From JAPLMI01 sp043798375 (GTDB lineage: Bacteria; Omnitrophota; Gorgyraeia; 2-01-FULL-45-10): a stretch of 17,971 nt of DNA. Under the pieces are notes generated by a model. That model was given only the letters and a program-made list of their open reading frames with translations. It did no database searches and was not told the DNA's origin. Shown one piece after another: positions 1 through 6,157 of the stretch; the first letter of the stretch is position 1; every line of letters begins with the position of its first letter. Location of the stretch: assembly GCA_043798375.1 (NCBI GenBank), contig JAZDOS010000034.1, positions 1-17,971 on the forward strand, given 5' to 3'. The translations under genes and the position numbers were made by a program.

Positions 1-265
1 GGCCTGTTACTCTATTTAATATATCGCTTGCGGAAGAAGGAAGTATCACTATTACGCTCTCATTAGAATTTATATTGAAGGAAGAATAACTCAGGATGGC
101 GCTTGCGCTTGCCGTAATGGTCATGGTGGAGCCGTCAACCGCGATATCTGCGGTGCCGGATTCCACCGTTACATCCTGGGGCAGGGAATAGGCCGCCTGT
201 GCCCATATGAAAGTGAATATGAGATATATCGATAAAATCTTTTTAAACATTCGGTTTGTTTTCAT
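1..265 (-). CDS. Filamentous-haemagglutinin-type exoprotein, N-terminal part (partial)
   Basis: The reading frame starts at an ATG at 265 and stays open to the left edge, giving 88 residues of a longer protein. Residues 1-27 form a signal peptide: basic MKTNRMFKK, then a hydrophobic core and an AQAAYS exit. The rest resembles the N-terminal TPS/haemagglutination-activity domain of two-partner-secretion exoproteins. It has a DGSTMTIT strand, the SFNINSNESV motif (family: SFNIGxxxxV) and the ILNRVTG motif where the window ends. Such proteins are exported through a TpsB outer-membrane pore and act as adhesins or other surface proteins. The ATG at 265 has AAGGGTG 7 bases upstream; an ATG at 250 is possible. 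It overlaps the preceding small gene by 23 bases, so the two are probably co-translated, and both lie downstream of a c-di-GMP riboswitch. The passenger domain and the partner transporter are outside the window. Confidence 0.8.
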   Translation of the reverse strand, partial: MKTNRMFKKILSIYLIFTFIWAQAAYSLPQDVTVESGTADIAVDGSTMTITASASAILSYSSFNINSNESVIVILPSSASDILNRVTG

Positions 266-506
266 GGTTCATCACCCTTAATAACGCCTCGCACAGGGCT
301 TCGTTATCGCGTATATCGAGTTCTTCTATATCAATGCCCGCCTTAATAGCAAGATTAACTAATTCCGACAGTATCGTTCCTCTCGAGAGCTTGTGGCCAT
401 ACTTGAAGAAATAGTCCTTCCCCATCTTGTCGAGATAGTCTATCTGCTCTCTCGTCAGGAACGTCACGCAGTGCTGGGTCGTGTTATTGTGGTATAGTTT
501 AGTCAT
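243..506 (-). CDS. Small ribbon-helix-helix-like protein upstream of adhesin
   Basis: An 87-residue protein with no function I can name. Its centre fits a ribbon-helix-helix pattern: a short strand (HCVTFLTRE), helix A (about residues 19-36) and helix B beginning SRGTILSELVNLAIKAG, followed by an acidic tail. RHH proteins bind DNA as dimers and often repress their own operon. I chose the ATG at 506 over the longer start at 533 because GAGGGTG lies 6 bases upstream, almost the same ribosome site as the adhesin gene. The nine extra residues of the long form would be translated from that site. The stop codon lies inside the adhesin gene, so the two are coupled. The 18-base repeats directly upstream are candidate binding sites. 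The domain call is from pattern only. Confidence 0.6.
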   Translation of the reverse strand: MTKLYHNNTTQHCVTFLTREQIDYLDKMGKDYFFKYGHKLSRGTILSELVNLAIKAGIDIEELDIRDNEALCEALLRVMNHENKPNV

Positions 507-531
507 TTGAATCACCCTCTTGACTCGCCGC

Positions 532-640
532 AATACAACCTGCGAGGTTTGCCGGTAGCTATCTACTTGTTAACCTCGCAGGTTGTATTCTTAACCTCGC
601 AGGTTGTATTCACCTGCCGGCCAACCTCGCAGGTTGTATT
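532..640. repeat. Cluster of four 18-base repeats in the adhesin leader
   Basis: The unit AACCTCGCAGGTTGTATT occurs at 572-589, 593-610 and 623-640 in one orientation and at 532-549 inverted, all identical. The first 13 bases are themselves nearly palindromic (AACCT-N3-AGGTT). In the minus-strand transcript the copies at 572-589 and 532-549 can form an 18-bp hairpin just before the ribosome site at 506. The other two direct copies compete for the same partner. The cluster lies between the riboswitch terminator and the RHH-like gene. It could be a set of operators, an RNA structure or a degenerate palindromic element. A related sequence occurs near 13078. Confidence 0.85.
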
Positions 641-654
641 TACGAGGTTGCCCC

Positions 655-689
655 AAACAAAAAACCCATAGCCTAAGAAACTATGGGTT
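655..689 (-). terminator. Intrinsic terminator, expression platform of the riboswitch
   Basis: On the minus strand AACCCATAG pairs with CTATGGGTT (681-689 and 663-671) around a 9-base loop, and the stem runs into TTTTGTTT. It lies 24 bases after the aptamer and before the first gene, as expected for a riboswitch that controls transcription termination. Confidence 0.85.
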
Positions 690-713
690 ATCAAAAAATA
701 TATCATATTTTTC

Positions 714-788
714 GGCAACCGACTGCCATAGCCGACTCTCGGCTTTAGGCTCTTAGGCTTTGCGGCCCCCGCTTTCGCGAGGTGTGCC
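714..788 (-). promoter_or_regulatory. Cyclic di-GMP-I (GEMM) riboswitch aptamer
   Basis: Read on the minus strand, the segment has the class I c-di-GMP aptamer parts in order. There is GGCACACC (family: GGCAAACC), a stem with a GAAA tetraloop (CCTCGC-GAAA-GCGGGG), the conserved GCAAAGCC, then CCTAA. Next comes an AGCCGA-GAG-TCGGCT hairpin, then TATGG and GTCGGTTGCC. CCTAA plus TATGG is the tetraloop receptor, and the closing GGTTGCC pairs with the opening GGCACACC. One deviation is C for A before CGCAAAGCC. The ligand is the second messenger that switches between motile and attached growth, which suits an adhesin downstream. Possible alternative pairing: aptamer GCCTAAG (758-752) can pair with CTTAGGC of the terminator (677-671), and aptamer CTATGG can pair with CCATAG. 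This would suggest that ligand binding favours termination, but the direction is inference. Confidence 0.9.
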
Positions 789-841
789 CCGTTAGAGATT
801 TTCTCTAACGTCACACTCCGTTATCTCTAACGGGGTGTGCC
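781..841. repeat. Palindromic CCGTTAGA element (long form) with 8-base direct repeats
   Basis: Arms CCGTTAGAGAT (789-799) and ATCTCTAACGG (823-833) enclose 23 bases that contain a further TCTCTAACG. The element is flanked by identical GGTGTGCC at 781-788 and 834-841. One of these flanks is the 5' strand of the riboswitch P1 stem, so the insertion duplicated the aptamer edge and left one working copy. Confidence 0.8.
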
Positions 842-899
842 TTTTTCGAAAAATCCTATATGTCCTAATCAGCTCTCTTTCTTTTCCCTCCTAATAGTA

Positions 900-927
900 A
901 GTATACCATATAATATAAATATTTCAA
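900..927 (-). promoter_or_regulatory. Promoter of the riboswitch-RHH-adhesin transcript
   Basis: On the minus strand: TTGAAA (927-922), a 16-base spacer, and TATACT (905-900). The start would be near 893, giving a leader of nearly 390 bases that contains the riboswitch, terminator and repeats before the first start codon at 506. Confidence 0.75.
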
Positions 928-980
928 TACTTAAAAATTTAACTTTTTTATATTTAACAAAAATAGCGCGATATAACAGA

Positions 981-1058
981 TTAGCATAAAGAAGTAACTC
1001 GCCGTAGGGCACCTTTAAAGGTGCCCTACGGCATCGTCAAGATACTTCTTTACGCTAA
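981..1058. repeat. Nested inverted repeat, MITE-like or terminator-like
   Basis: A perfect 32-base palindrome at 1001-1032 (arms GCCGTAGGGCACC and its complement around TTTAAA) sits inside an outer pair, TTAGCATAAAGAAGTA (981-996) and its complement at 1043-1058, 15 of 16 matching. The whole can fold into one long stem with a small internal loop. It begins 33 bases after the hicA stop, and on the minus strand a T-rich tract follows. It could end hicBA transcription or be a miniature mobile element. Confidence 0.75.
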
Positions 1059-1091
1059 AATATTACAGCGCGATGAAGTAATGTGTTAGCG

Positions 1092-1322
1092 TTAAAGATT
1101 TTCGAGTATAGACAGATATTCTTCTCTGCTTATGCCGAGAACCTGTAAATTATTCAATATGATAAAAACGGGGATTTCTCTTACGGCGGGAATCACCACT
1201 GGTCGTTTCAGGTTCGCTTTTCGGTAAACTCTATGATCGCCCTTCTGTCTTACAAAAACACAGCCAATCTTCCTCAAAAACTTATCAAACGTTCTATAGT
1301 CAATTGGCGTTAGGCGGGGCAA
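1092..1322 (-). CDS. hicA: HicA-family toxin (mRNA interferase)
   Basis: A 76-residue protein of the HicA/YcfA family, a double-stranded-RNA-binding-fold ribonuclease that cleaves mRNA when its antitoxin is lost. The family N-terminus (MPRLTPI), the basic core GCVFVRQKGDHRVY with the expected catalytic histidine at residue 30, and the following VVIP strand are all present. The usual GSH is GDH here. The start is a TTG, overlapping the end of hicB by 13 bases. There is no internal methionine, and the family start pattern supports this choice. The gene order antitoxin then toxin is the less common arrangement for hicBA. The C-terminal EEYLSIL is a little longer than in many homologues. Confidence 0.85.
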   Translation of the reverse strand: MPRLTPIDYRTFDKFLRKIGCVFVRQKGDHRVYRKANLKRPVVIPAVREIPVFIILNNLQVLGISREEYLSILENL

Positions 1323-1612
1323 GGTATTCTAATCTCCCTGTCAGTTTGGCCAACAAAAATAGGAGGCTGCCATCTTTTTTCAGGGCGTCCAATCTTTTTC
1401 CAGCCGCACTCCAGGAGAACGTCTTCACAAGTACCCATTCTATCAACCTCTTCTAGGAAAACATGCAATAGCTCCTCGAATCTTTTTTGCGCTGCGGATT
1501 GTGAATCGCCGCATGTAGATATATTTAAAGCTGGGCTATAAGCAATAAACTTATTACCCTCTCGATAAAATGCCACCGTAAGTGTTACCTTTTGAAATTT
1601 AACCCGAGCCAT
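1310..1612 (-). CDS. hicB: HicB-family antitoxin
   Basis: A 100-residue protein that fits the HicB antitoxin: a partial RNase-H-like N-terminal fold (TLTVAFYREGNKFIAYSPALNIST), then a helix GDSQSAAQKRFEELLHVFLEE. Antitoxins of this type cap the HicA active site and, when they have a DNA-binding C-terminus, repress their own promoter. Here the last 30 residues show no obvious helix-turn-helix or ribbon-helix-helix. The ATG at 1612 has AAAGGATG 5 bases upstream. A strong promoter lies directly upstream, so the pair is expressed separately from rpoD. Confidence 0.8.
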   Translation of the reverse strand: MARVKFQKVTLTVAFYREGNKFIAYSPALNISTCGDSQSAAQKRFEELLHVFLEEVDRMGTCEDVLLECGWKKIGRPEKRWQPPIFVGQTDREIRIPCPA

Positions 1613-1639
1613 AACTCATCCTTTCTTGCTTTCTTATTA

Positions 1640-1668
1640 AGCATATCATAAAATCAGCGTAAAATCAA
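1640..1668 (-). promoter_or_regulatory. Promoter of hicBA
   Basis: On the minus strand: TTGATT (1668-1663), a 17-base spacer and TATGCT (1645-1640), in the 81-base gap between the rpoD stop and hicB. No terminator is visible between rpoD and hicB, so read-through is possible as well. Confidence 0.75.
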
Positions 1669-1693
1669 ACTTTTTGAATAACAACACGGGATT

Positions 1694-3397
1694 CTACTCG
1701 CCTATGCCCATGGCAAGGAAATTCTTGAGCTTCCTGGATCTCGTGGGATGCCGAAGTTTTCTGAGCGCCTTTGCCTCGATCTGCCTTACCCTTTCCCTTG
1801 TCACTTTGAAGACGGCCCCCACCTCTTCGAGAGTCCGGGGATAGCCGTCGCCTATACCGAAGCGCAAACGTAAGACCTTTTTTTCCCGATCTGTCAGCGT
1901 GCCGAGGACGCCGTCCATCTGCTCTCTCAGCATGGAATACGCCGTAGCGTTTGCCGGCGATATGGCGCGCTTATCCTCGATAAAGTCCCCGAAATGGGTA
2001 TCGCCTTCGTCGCCTATGGGCGTCTGGAGCGAAATCGGTTCCTGGGCGATCTTCAAAACCCCCCTCACCTTGTCAACCGGCATCCTCATCTTGTGGGCTA
2101 TCTCTTCGGGCGTAGGCTCTTTTCCGTTCTGCTGGACAAGGATCCTCGATACTTTTATAAGCTTATTTATCGTTTCGGTCATGTGGACCGGGATCCTGAT
2201 CGTCCTGGACTGGTCGGCGATCGAACGCGTGATGGCCTGCCGTATCCACCATGTCGCGTAGGTCGAGAATTTATAGCCGCGTTTATATTCGAACTTATCC
2301 ACCGCCTTCATCAGGCCGATATTGCCTTCCTGAATAAGATCGAGGAACGACAGCCCTCTATTCGTATATTTTTTCGCGATGCTCACCACGAGCCTCAGGT
2401 TCGCGGCGACAAGCTCCTTCTTGGCCTTATTGAATTTCGCCTCGGCCGATTTTATCAATTTGAAATGAACTTTTATATCCTCGACCGGCTCGCCGAACTC
2501 CTTAAGTATCCTTCCCTTCTCTTTCAGCAGTTTTTTAATTTCAAGCCTGTGGCCGGCCTTGCGCTTGCGGGCAAGTTTCGCCTCTATTTCCGAAAGCTGT
2601 TCCAGGTAAACATCGGCTTTCTTCGCCATCTCTTCGATAACGGACATCGCGAGGTTCATCTCTTTAACAAGGCTCGCTATCACCGCCTTGTTCCTGGCCT
2701 TCTTGAGGTTCCTTATCAGTTTTGCGAACTTCTTCTTCAGCCTCGAGCCCTTGAGCCTGGAGTCTATATTCACATATTCTTCTTCGTTCAATTCTTCGTC
2801 AAGAATCTTCTCGGCGACTTCCAGCGCCTTGTATTTCGAGAGTTTTATACCCAAAACCGCCTCTCTGAAACTGCCTTCGGCGTTTTTTATTCTCTCGGCT
2901 ATCTCGAGCTCTTCGCTTCTCGTTAAGAGCGGTATCTGCCCCATCTGCCTCAGGTACATCTTGACGGGATCGTCTATATGAGCGAGCTTTACGACCTCTT
3001 CTTTTTCCGGCTCCTCTTTCTTCTCCTCTTCGGCCCTCTCATCTTCCGGCTCATGGCCTTCCTTACCCAGATCTTCTTCGCTGTCGACCAGCTTTATATT
3101 CTCTTCGCCGAGTATTCCCAGGATCTCGTCTATCTCTTCGGACGAGACTATCTCTACGGGAAGGATGTTATTCACCTCTTCGAACGTAAGGTGCCCCCTT
3201 TCCTTGCCAAGCGCTATCAGCTCGGACAAGCCCTTCAATCTCTTCCTGCCGGAAGGCTGTTCTTTACCCAGAGGGGCGGTTTTAGGCTTCAAGGCCGCCC
3301 GCATTTTGGGTTTTTTGAACAAAAGCCTTCGCGCCTTGCGCATAATACGCCTGCGCAAGACCCTTCTTTTTTTGGATCCTTTACGGCCGTTCTTCAT
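1694..3397 (-). CDS. rpoD: Primary RNA polymerase sigma factor (sigma-70/RpoD)
   Basis: The housekeeping sigma factor, 567 residues. Region 1.1 covers about 55-105, followed by an acidic linker. Region 1.2 begins at DDPVKMYLRQMG (142-153). The non-conserved helical region runs to about 325. Region 2 follows, with the core-binding and -10 recognition segment TYATWWIRQAITRSIADQ (379-396), then region 3 (about 410-480). Region 4.2 holds the -35 helix-turn-helix, TLEEVGAVFKVTRERVRQIE (522-541). All defining motifs are intact. The start lies 7 bases after the dnaG stop with no clear Shine-Dalgarno, so translation is probably coupled. The first 40 residues are very rich in Arg/Lys, an extension ahead of region 1.1. 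The promoters I find in this window match the -35/-10 preferences of such a factor. Confidence 0.97.
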   Translation of the reverse strand: MKNGRKGSKKRRVLRRRIMRKARRLLFKKPKMRAALKPKTAPLGKEQPSGRKRLKGLSELIALGKERGHLTFEEVNNILPVEIVSSEEIDEILGILGEENIKLVDSEEDLGKEGHEPEDERAEEEKKEEPEKEEVVKLAHIDDPVKMYLRQMGQIPLLTRSEELEIAERIKNAEGSFREAVLGIKLSKYKALEVAEKILDEELNEEEYVNIDSRLKGSRLKKKFAKLIRNLKKARNKAVIASLVKEMNLAMSVIEEMAKKADVYLEQLSEIEAKLARKRKAGHRLEIKKLLKEKGRILKEFGEPVEDIKVHFKLIKSAEAKFNKAKKELVAANLRLVVSIAKKYTNRGLSFLDLIQEGNIGLMKAVDKFEYKRGYKFSTYATWWIRQAITRSIADQSRTIRIPVHMTETINKLIKVSRILVQQNGKEPTPEEIAHKMRMPVDKVRGVLKIAQEPISLQTPIGDEGDTHFGDFIEDKRAISPANATAYSMLREQMDGVLGTLTDREKKVLRLRFGIGDGYPRTLEEVGAVFKVTRERVRQIEAKALRKLRHPTRSRKLKNFLAMGIGE

Positions 3398-3404
3398 AAG
3401 GGTT

Positions 3405-5189
3405 TCACGTATTTTTTATCTTTACGAGATCGTTATACTCGGAAACGAGCGCCTTCATCAGGCCTTCATCCTTCCGGTTATGCGCCAGCCTTATCGCCTC
3501 CTGAAGCATGTTAAGCCGTTCCCGCAGGTTGTCTTTTTTGATCCTGAAAATACAGTCGGCCATCGTCTTATCCTTGTCTTTTATGATCTCCAGGATACCG
3601 ACCGCTTCCGATATCAGATTCGCCGCTTCCGCGCTGCCGGATGTATGGCTTATGAGGCGGGCAGGCGAAATCCGGATATTCTCTTTATGCAAACTAAACA
3701 TTAAATTGACGAGCTCCCTCGCGGAAGAATTCCTGAATTCGTCGGGCGAAATCTCATCGAATGCCTTCTCCGCAAGGCTTCCACCCTCCGAGAGTAGCGC
3801 CAATACTATCAGCTCCGCGCTATTCTTATCGATCCGCGCCTCGGCTGTATCCGGGACATAGCGGCGTTCGCTGTAACCTGTCTTCACCTTTTTCAGCTCT
3901 ATCTTAAGCGCCTCCTCGTCAACCGAGAGCCTGTCCGAGAGCTTTTTTATCAATGTAGATTTCAGGACAGCGTTATTTATCCTGGACAGCGTCGGCAGCA
4001 TCTCGCCCGCGATCGCCGTCTTGCCGTTCGATGTATTGATATTGAAGCGTTTTGTAAGCTTATCGAGTTTGTAATCAAAAAGGTTCTTGCTCGATTTCAC
4101 GAGCCTAATAAAATCATCGGCGCCGAATTTCCTTATGTAACCGTCGGGATCGAATCCGACCGGAAGTTCCGCGACATAGACATTCACATCCTCAGCTATG
4201 CAGAGGTCCAGGTTTCTTAAGGAAGCCGCCTCTCCGGCTTCATCCGGATCATAGACCATTATAACGGTATTGGCGAAACGCTTTAAGAGCGTTATCTGGT
4301 CTACCGTGAGCGCCGTTCCCAGTGTCGCGATTATATTCTTTATCCCCGCCTGATACGGGATGATGAAATCCAGGTATCCCTCGACTACTAACGCGTACCC
4401 TTCTTTTTTTATCGCGGCCCCGCTTTTGTCGAGCCCGTATAAATTCCTTCCCTTGGAATAGATGGGCGTCTCGGGCGAATTTATATATTTGGGAAGGCTC
4501 GAATCAAGCACCCTTGCGCCGAATCCGAGCACTCTCTCCTTCAGGTCCGTAATCGGAAATATGATTCTGTTTCTGAATCTATCGTAATGGCCGCCCTTGT
4601 CGTTCGATATGGCAAGCCCCGCTTTTTCCAAAACCTGGCCTGCCCCGTTAGAAATAAAATTTCTAACGGGGCCTGTCGCGGACTTTGTCTTAAAGAAATT
4701 TAAAAGCCCTTCCCACTGGTCAGGGGCATAACCTATCTTGAAGATACGCGCGGCCTCATCCCCTATACCCCTTGAAGCCAAATAGTCTCTTGCCGCTTTA
4801 TTATTCGCAAGGCACGATTGAAAAAACTGGCACCCCAGTTCGTTTATCTTGTAAAGCCGGCTCGTGAAAGAATTCTCTTCATCCCTTCGGCCCGCGCCCC
4901 CCGGAAGCGCGACCCCTGTTTTCTTGGCAAGCATCTCGATGACTTCCGGAAACTGCAGGTTCTCGTACTTCATCAAAAATGAGAAGACGTTGCCGCCGGC
5001 GCCGCATCCGAAGCAATGGTATATCTGCTTATCGGGGCTCACTATAAAAGACGGCGTCTTCTCATGGTGAAACGGACATGTCGTTTTGTAGTTCCTGCCG
5101 ACCTTCTTAAGAGGGATATAAGCCGAAATTATCTCTACTATGTCCGACTTCTCCTGAATCCTGTCTATGATGTTATCCGGTATCGCCAC
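3405..5189 (-). CDS. dnaG: DNA primase DnaG, with an 11-residue palindrome-derived insertion
   Basis: Synthesises RNA primers at the replication fork and works with the DnaB helicase. It is 594 residues with a GTG start at 5189, 11 bases after the Nif3-like gene. The N-terminal CHC2 zinc finger has ligands C38, H41, C59 and C62. The catalytic core has YDRFRNRIIFPI (202-213), and the TOPRIM domain has E270 (VVEGYLD) and YDPDEAG (313-319). The C-terminal third (from about 440) is the divergent helicase-binding domain. Residues 174-184 (PVRNFISNGAG) are encoded by a palindromic element plus its duplicated target. Without them the sequence reads SATGQVLEKAGL, as in ordinary primases. The insertion is between the core's N-terminal part and the QVLEKAGL segment, probably a surface loop, so the enzyme is likely functional. 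Confidence 0.97.
   Translation of the reverse strand: MAIPDNIIDRIQEKSDIVEIISAYIPLKKVGRNYKTTCPFHHEKTPSFIVSPDKQIYHCFGCGAGGNVFSFLMKYENLQFPEVIEMLAKKTGVALPGGAGRRDEENSFTSRLYKINELGCQFFQSCLANNKAARDYLASRGIGDEAARIFKIGYAPDQWEGLLNFFKTKSATGPVRNFISNGAGQVLEKAGLAISNDKGGHYDRFRNRIIFPITDLKERVLGFGARVLDSSLPKYINSPETPIYSKGRNLYGLDKSGAAIKKEGYALVVEGYLDFIIPYQAGIKNIIATLGTALTVDQITLLKRFANTVIMVYDPDEAGEAASLRNLDLCIAEDVNVYVAELPVGFDPDGYIRKFGADDFIRLVKSSKNLFDYKLDKLTKRFNINTSNGKTAIAGEMLPTLSRINNAVLKSTLIKKLSDRLSVDEEALKIELKKVKTGYSERRYVPDTAEARIDKNSAELIVLALLSEGGSLAEKAFDEISPDEFRNSSARELVNLMFSLHKENIRISPARLISHTSGSAEAANLISEAVGILEIIKDKDKTMADCIFRIKKDNLRERLNMLQEAIRLAHNRKDEGLMKALVSEYNDLVKIKNT
4637..4677. repeat. Palindromic CCGTTAGA element (short form) inside dnaG
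   Basis: Arms CCGTTAGAAAT (4645-4655) and ATTTCTAACGG (4659-4669) surround AAA; the flanks GGCCTGCC (4637-4644) and GGCCTGTC (4670-4677) agree at 7 of 8. Element plus one flank is 33 bases, so the primase frame is kept. The frame used avoids the TAG contained in CGTTAGA. Confidence 0.85.
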
Positions 5190-5200
5190 TTAATCGCCGC

Positions 5201-6157
5201 TTATCTCTTTACTCTGATAAAACCAGAACATGGAATTATATTCAATTTTTCGATCTTCTCGATCCCGTCCAGTAAAAGATTCAAGCCCAGCGTATCGCTC
5301 GCTATGTGGCCCGCTATCACGACATTCATTCCCTCGTCCTTGGCGTGCTTAAAATGGTCTTCGCCGAGATGCATCGCCACAATTGTACCGACGCCCGCCT
5401 GCGAAAGCCTGCCGAACACCTTCTTCGAACCTTCCGTCCCGCCGGTCATATCGACAAATACTTTACCCGCGGATTTGTTCGGTTCGCCGATCAATATCCT
5501 CGGCCCCGCGTTCTTCCTGAGGCCGTCGGCATATTCCGGTATACCTTTAAGAATGCTTACGACTTGCGATAATTTTTTCGGCTTTTTCCTGTCGAAAAGC
5601 CTCTGGAGGCAGCTTGCGACATGGTTATCGGCGGGGGTATGAATACACATGTACGGTATATCGAGAAGCCTCGCGATATCCACGCTTCTGGCGTGATTGG
5701 CCGGCGCAACGGCCCTGCCCACCTCTTCTATTCTCTCTTTGAGAAGCCTTCGGGCGACTTCCTCGGAAATTCCGAGTTTTTTTAGCATCGCCTCCTGAAG
5801 GTGCATGACGTCATAAAAACGCGCCCACGCAACGCCCTCCGGATGGTGGGCAATGACAAGGTCTATCCGGTCAGATTCGCGTTCATTGAGCCTGGCGGCA
5901 GTCAATATCTCCGGGCCCTCCATGTCTATACCGACAATGATGGTCCGTATATTCGTGTCCAGATCTCCGTAAAGGATCCTGGTATCCGCGTAGGGATTGG
6001 TAAGCCGCTCCTTGTCGAAGGCCCGGGCGTCGGCGCCTTTAGATTTTCGGAATTCCTTCCGGGCCCGCGTCAACTCCTCATTTATTTCGCGCCTGGTGCG
6101 GGGGTCTTTCTCAATACCCTTCCTGATGGCCAGTTTATAAATATCGATCAACTTCAT
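5201..6157 (-). CDS. Nif3-like (DUF34) metal-binding protein
   Basis: A 318-residue protein related to the NIF3/DUF34 family, widespread proteins with a two-metal site and no settled function. Visible candidate ligand motifs in family order are AHHPEG (103-108), HTPADNH (173-179), GGTEGSKKVF (239-248), MHLGEDH (262-268) and AGHIASD (282-288). The N-terminal 55 residues are a charged helix not found in short Nif3 proteins. The gene starts with a 4-base overlap with cvpA and ends 11 bases before dnaG. It is therefore part of the cvpA-dnaG-rpoD transcript, in the place where rpsU often stands in other bacteria. The family assignment rests on the histidine motifs and is fairly good; any enzymatic role would be a guess. 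Confidence 0.75.
   Translation of the reverse strand: MKLIDIYKLAIRKGIEKDPRTRREINEELTRARKEFRKSKGADARAFDKERLTNPYADTRILYGDLDTNIRTIIVGIDMEGPEILTAARLNERESDRIDLVIAHHPEGVAWARFYDVMHLQEAMLKKLGISEEVARRLLKERIEEVGRAVAPANHARSVDIARLLDIPYMCIHTPADNHVASCLQRLFDRKKPKKLSQVVSILKGIPEYADGLRKNAGPRILIGEPNKSAGKVFVDMTGGTEGSKKVFGRLSQAGVGTIVAMHLGEDHFKHAKDEGMNVVIAGHIASDTLGLNLLLDGIEKIEKLNIIPCSGFIRVKR

Noticed and set aside
563..814. Minus-strand frame of 83 codons across the leader
   Set aside because: It is a translation of the riboswitch, terminator and repeats; its GTG start lies inside a palindrome and the terminator would stop its transcript.
1994..2926. 310-codon plus-strand frame opposite rpoD
   Set aside because: Shadow of the rpoD coding frame; no family pattern and no ribosome site.
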